Positions 12,833-14,683 of a stretch of DNA of 14,683 nucleotides are shown piece after piece. This stretch comes from Phycisphaerales bacterium (GTDB lineage: Bacteria; Planctomycetota; Phycisphaerae; Phycisphaerales; UBA1924): assembly GCA_029260335.1 (NCBI GenBank), contig JAJDDL010000270.1:1-14683 (forward strand). The letters are read 5' to 3'. The notes beneath the pieces were generated by a model. The model was not told the DNA's origin, did no database searches, and saw nothing but the letters and a program-made list of their open reading frames with translations. The position numbers and the translations under genes are program-made. How positions within the stretch are numbered: the stretch's first letter is position 1; each line of letters starts with the position of its first letter.

Positions 12833-14683
12833 ATGGCAATCCAATCCCAAGACCACGACCAGATCCACAGCGAAGGCAAGATGGCCTGCTGTGCCCACCA
12901 CGAAATGGCGGGAATCGAGAAATGGATGTTCTGGTACCTGGTTGGAGGCGTGATGGTCATGATCACCGTCTTCGCGAACTGGTTCGGCTACCGAGAATCC
13001 TTGACCGCGCAGATCCCGGCGTTGATCGGGGCGGCGGTGCTGGGTGCTCCACTCATCTGGGCCGCGTTCACCGAGCTTCGCGGCGGACGGCCCTCCAGCA
13101 GCACGCTTGTTGCTATCGCCATCCTCGCGGCGATCGCGGCCAACGAGTATCAGACTGCGGGCTTGCTCGCGTTCATCCTGTTGGTCGCCGACCAGTTCGT
13201 GCGCCACACCGCTTTCGGTGCGCAGCGCGCGATCGAGGAACTTATCGAGCTGACGCCCGATATCGCACGCGTCATCCATGAGGATGGCCGCGAGCAGGAA
13301 GTAGGCCTCGACGAGGTCAAGGTCGGCCAGGTCGTTCGCGTTCGTCCCGGCGAAAACCTACCGGTCGACGGTCGGGTCGTCTCGGGTCGTTCCACGATCA
13401 ACCAGGCATCGCTCACCGGTGAGGCCATGCCCGTCAGCGTGCACGCCGGCGACGATGTTTATGCGGGCACGACCAACCTGACCGGTCAGGTCGATGTCGA
13501 GGCGTTGCAAGTCGGAGGCGAGACCACGATTGGGAAGGTTACCGAGCTGATTCGGGTCGCCGAGGACAGCCGCACGCCCCGCCAGCTCTTGATTGAACAG
13601 GTCGCGCAGTTCTTCGTGCCGATCGCGTTGTCAGTGGCGGCGGTGGTTTGGTTTATCAACTCCCAGAGCCCGGTGCAGGCAGTCAAGGACGCCGCGGCGT
13701 CCAATGCCATTACCGTTCTCATCGTCGCGTGTCCCGCGGCTCTGCTCCTGGCGAGCCCGAGTGCGATGGTCGCGGCGTTCGCGTCTGCGGCACGATTGGG
13801 CATCCTGGTCAAGCAGACCAGCTACCTCGAAGCCGCGGCTCAGATCGACGCGGTTGTGCTCGACAAGACCGGCACGATCACCACGGGCAAGTTCGGCGTC
13901 AGCCGTCTGGTTCCTGCTGAGGGCATCGAGGGGGCCGAACTGCTCAACGCCGCGGCGAATGGCGAGCAGGCCTCCAATCACCCGCTCGCACGCTCGATCC
14001 TGGAAACCGCAACCGCGGCTCGGATCACCCCCGATGGCTCCACCGACTTCGAAGAGGTCCACGGCAAGGGCGTTCGCGCTCGCACCAGTCTCGGCGAGAT
14101 CTGTGTCGGCCGTTCTTCGTGGCTCATCGAGCTCAACGCGGCCATCAAGGCCGAGGTCGAGAATGTCGAGCAGAAGATCGGCGGCATGACCGGTGTCCAC
14201 GTCATGCGTGACGGCAAGTATCTGGGCGTCGTCGGTCTGGAAGACAAGGTCCGCGCCGGATCCAAGAACGTCATCAACGAGCTTCGCGATCTGGGCGTTC
14301 GGATGATCTCGATCTTCACGGGCGATCGGCTCAGCGTTGCCAAGCGGGTGGGCGTTGCCGTCGGCGTGGACGCGATCGAAGCCGAGTGCCTGCCCGAAGA
14401 GAAGCACCAGCAGATCGAGCAGCTCGTCAATCAGGGCTATCGCACGATGATGGTCGGCGACGGTATCAACGACGGGCCGAGCTTGGCCGCGGCTGATGTC
14501 GGCGTTGCGATGGGCCTGAGTGGCTCAGACATCGCGACCAACAGCGCGGGCGTCGCGCTCATGACCGACGATCTCAACCGCATCCCGTTCCTCATGCAAC
14601 TCGCGCGTCGCACACGGACGATCATCGCCCAAAACATCGCGGCGTCAATCCTCATCGTGATCATCGGCCTTGTGCTCGCCTCC
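12833..14683 (+). CDS. Heavy-metal-type (P1B) P-type ATPase, 3'-truncated by window end
   Basis: The first 617 residues are present; the C-terminal end lies outside the window. The order is P1B-like: four hydrophobic segments (about 31-51, 61-82, 91-105, 107-123), actuator with SLTGEAMP (TGE 195-197), two helices around the ion site (about 257-276 and 290-311), DKTGT 344-348 with phosphorylated Asp344, the P1B-specific SNHPLA (His383-Pro384), FTGD 496-498, GDGINDGPS from 542, then the start of a final helix pair. Two things are odd. The ion motif is Cys300-Pro-Ala instead of Cys-Pro-Cys, and no HMA domain precedes TM1; only a short His/Cys tail (Cys19, Cys20, His22, His23). The transported ion is therefore unclear. 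ATG 12833 is chosen for GGAG 9 nt upstream; an in-frame ATG at 12797 would add 12 residues. Confidence 0.92.
   Translation, partial: MAIQSQDHDQIHSEGKMACCAHHEMAGIEKWMFWYLVGGVMVMITVFANWFGYRESLTAQIPALIGAAVLGAPLIWAAFTELRGGRPSSSTLVAIAILAAIAANEYQTAGLLAFILLVADQFVRHTAFGAQRAIEELIELTPDIARVIHEDGREQEVGLDEVKVGQVVRVRPGENLPVDGRVVSGRSTINQASLTGEAMPVSVHAGDDVYAGTTNLTGQVDVEALQVGGETTIGKVTELIRVAEDSRTPRQLLIEQVAQFFVPIALSVAAVVWFINSQSPVQAVKDAAASNAITVLIVACPAALLLASPSAMVAAFASAARLGILVKQTSYLEAAAQIDAVVLDKTGTITTGKFGVSRLVPAEGIEGAELLNAAANGEQASNHPLARSILETATAARITPDGSTDFEEVHGKGVRARTSLGEICVGRSSWLIELNAAIKAEVENVEQKIGGMTGVHVMRDGKYLGVVGLEDKVRAGSKNVINELRDLGVRMISIFTGDRLSVAKRVGVAVGVDAIEAECLPEEKHQQIEQLVNQGYRTMMVGDGINDGPSLAAADVGVAMGLSGSDIATNSAGVALMTDDLNRIPFLMQLARRTRTIIAQNIAASILIVIIGLVLAS

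Noticed and set aside
12687..12839. N-terminal extension of gpsA up to an ATG at 12839
   Set aside because: The added 51 residues are Gly/Pro/Arg-rich, unlike GpsA, and would overlap the start of the divergent ATPase gene.

Overview
The window is about 14.7 kb of dense, GC-rich bacterial chromosome with 11 protein-coding genes. Nine are complete housekeeping or envelope genes, one is a small protein of uncertain family, and one runs off the right edge. The gene content points to Planctomycetota, most likely Phycisphaerae: a PhoH/7TM-HD phosphohydrolase pair, a cysteine-bearing DUF11-repeat envelope lipoprotein like those of the PVC superphylum, several small lipoproteins and a DinB/DUF1572-type protein. 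That placement is inference from gene content and composition. No marker gene (rRNA, ribosomal protein) is present.

Layout, left to right. Positions 1-221 are non-coding and carry two inverted copies of a 32-nt hairpin-forming repeat. A small lipoprotein (222-617, minus) is divergent from a two-gene operon (plus): a PhoH-family ATPase (828-1814) overlapping by 11 nt a 7TM-HD phosphohydrolase of the PgpH/YqfF family (1804-4113), the family that degrades cyclic di-AMP. Four minus-strand genes follow, read right to left: a 146-aa GHG-motif protein (7892-8332), a tRNA-dihydrouridine synthase (6595-7851), an exported alpha/beta hydrolase (4892-6385) and a DinB-fold protein (4287-4874). A perfect 27-bp inverted repeat lies between the synthase and the hydrolase. 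On the plus strand come a small lipoprotein (8446-8868), a PIG-L/LmbE deacetylase resembling BshB1 (8960-9706) and a four-repeat DUF11 lipoprotein (9896-11476) ending in a textbook intrinsic terminator. gpsA (11625-12686, minus) is divergent from a truncated heavy-metal-type P-type ATPase (12833 to the window end).

The genes do not form one pathway. They cover RNA metabolism (PhoH, Dus), second-messenger turnover (PgpH), phospholipid precursor supply (GpsA), thiol or glycan chemistry (PIG-L) and the cell envelope (lipoproteins, DUF11 protein, hydrolase, ATPase).

The most unusual signal is inside the dihydrouridine synthase gene. A 126-nt (42-residue) in-frame insertion splits the conserved core just before the catalytic-cysteine motif. 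It contains two inverted blocks of four tandem heptamers, so it looks like a palindromic heptamer repeat that was captured as protein-coding sequence. Two other, unrelated palindromic repeats lie in intergenic DNA (30-186 and 6503-6585). No CRISPR array, insertion sequence, transposase, tRNA or rRNA was seen.
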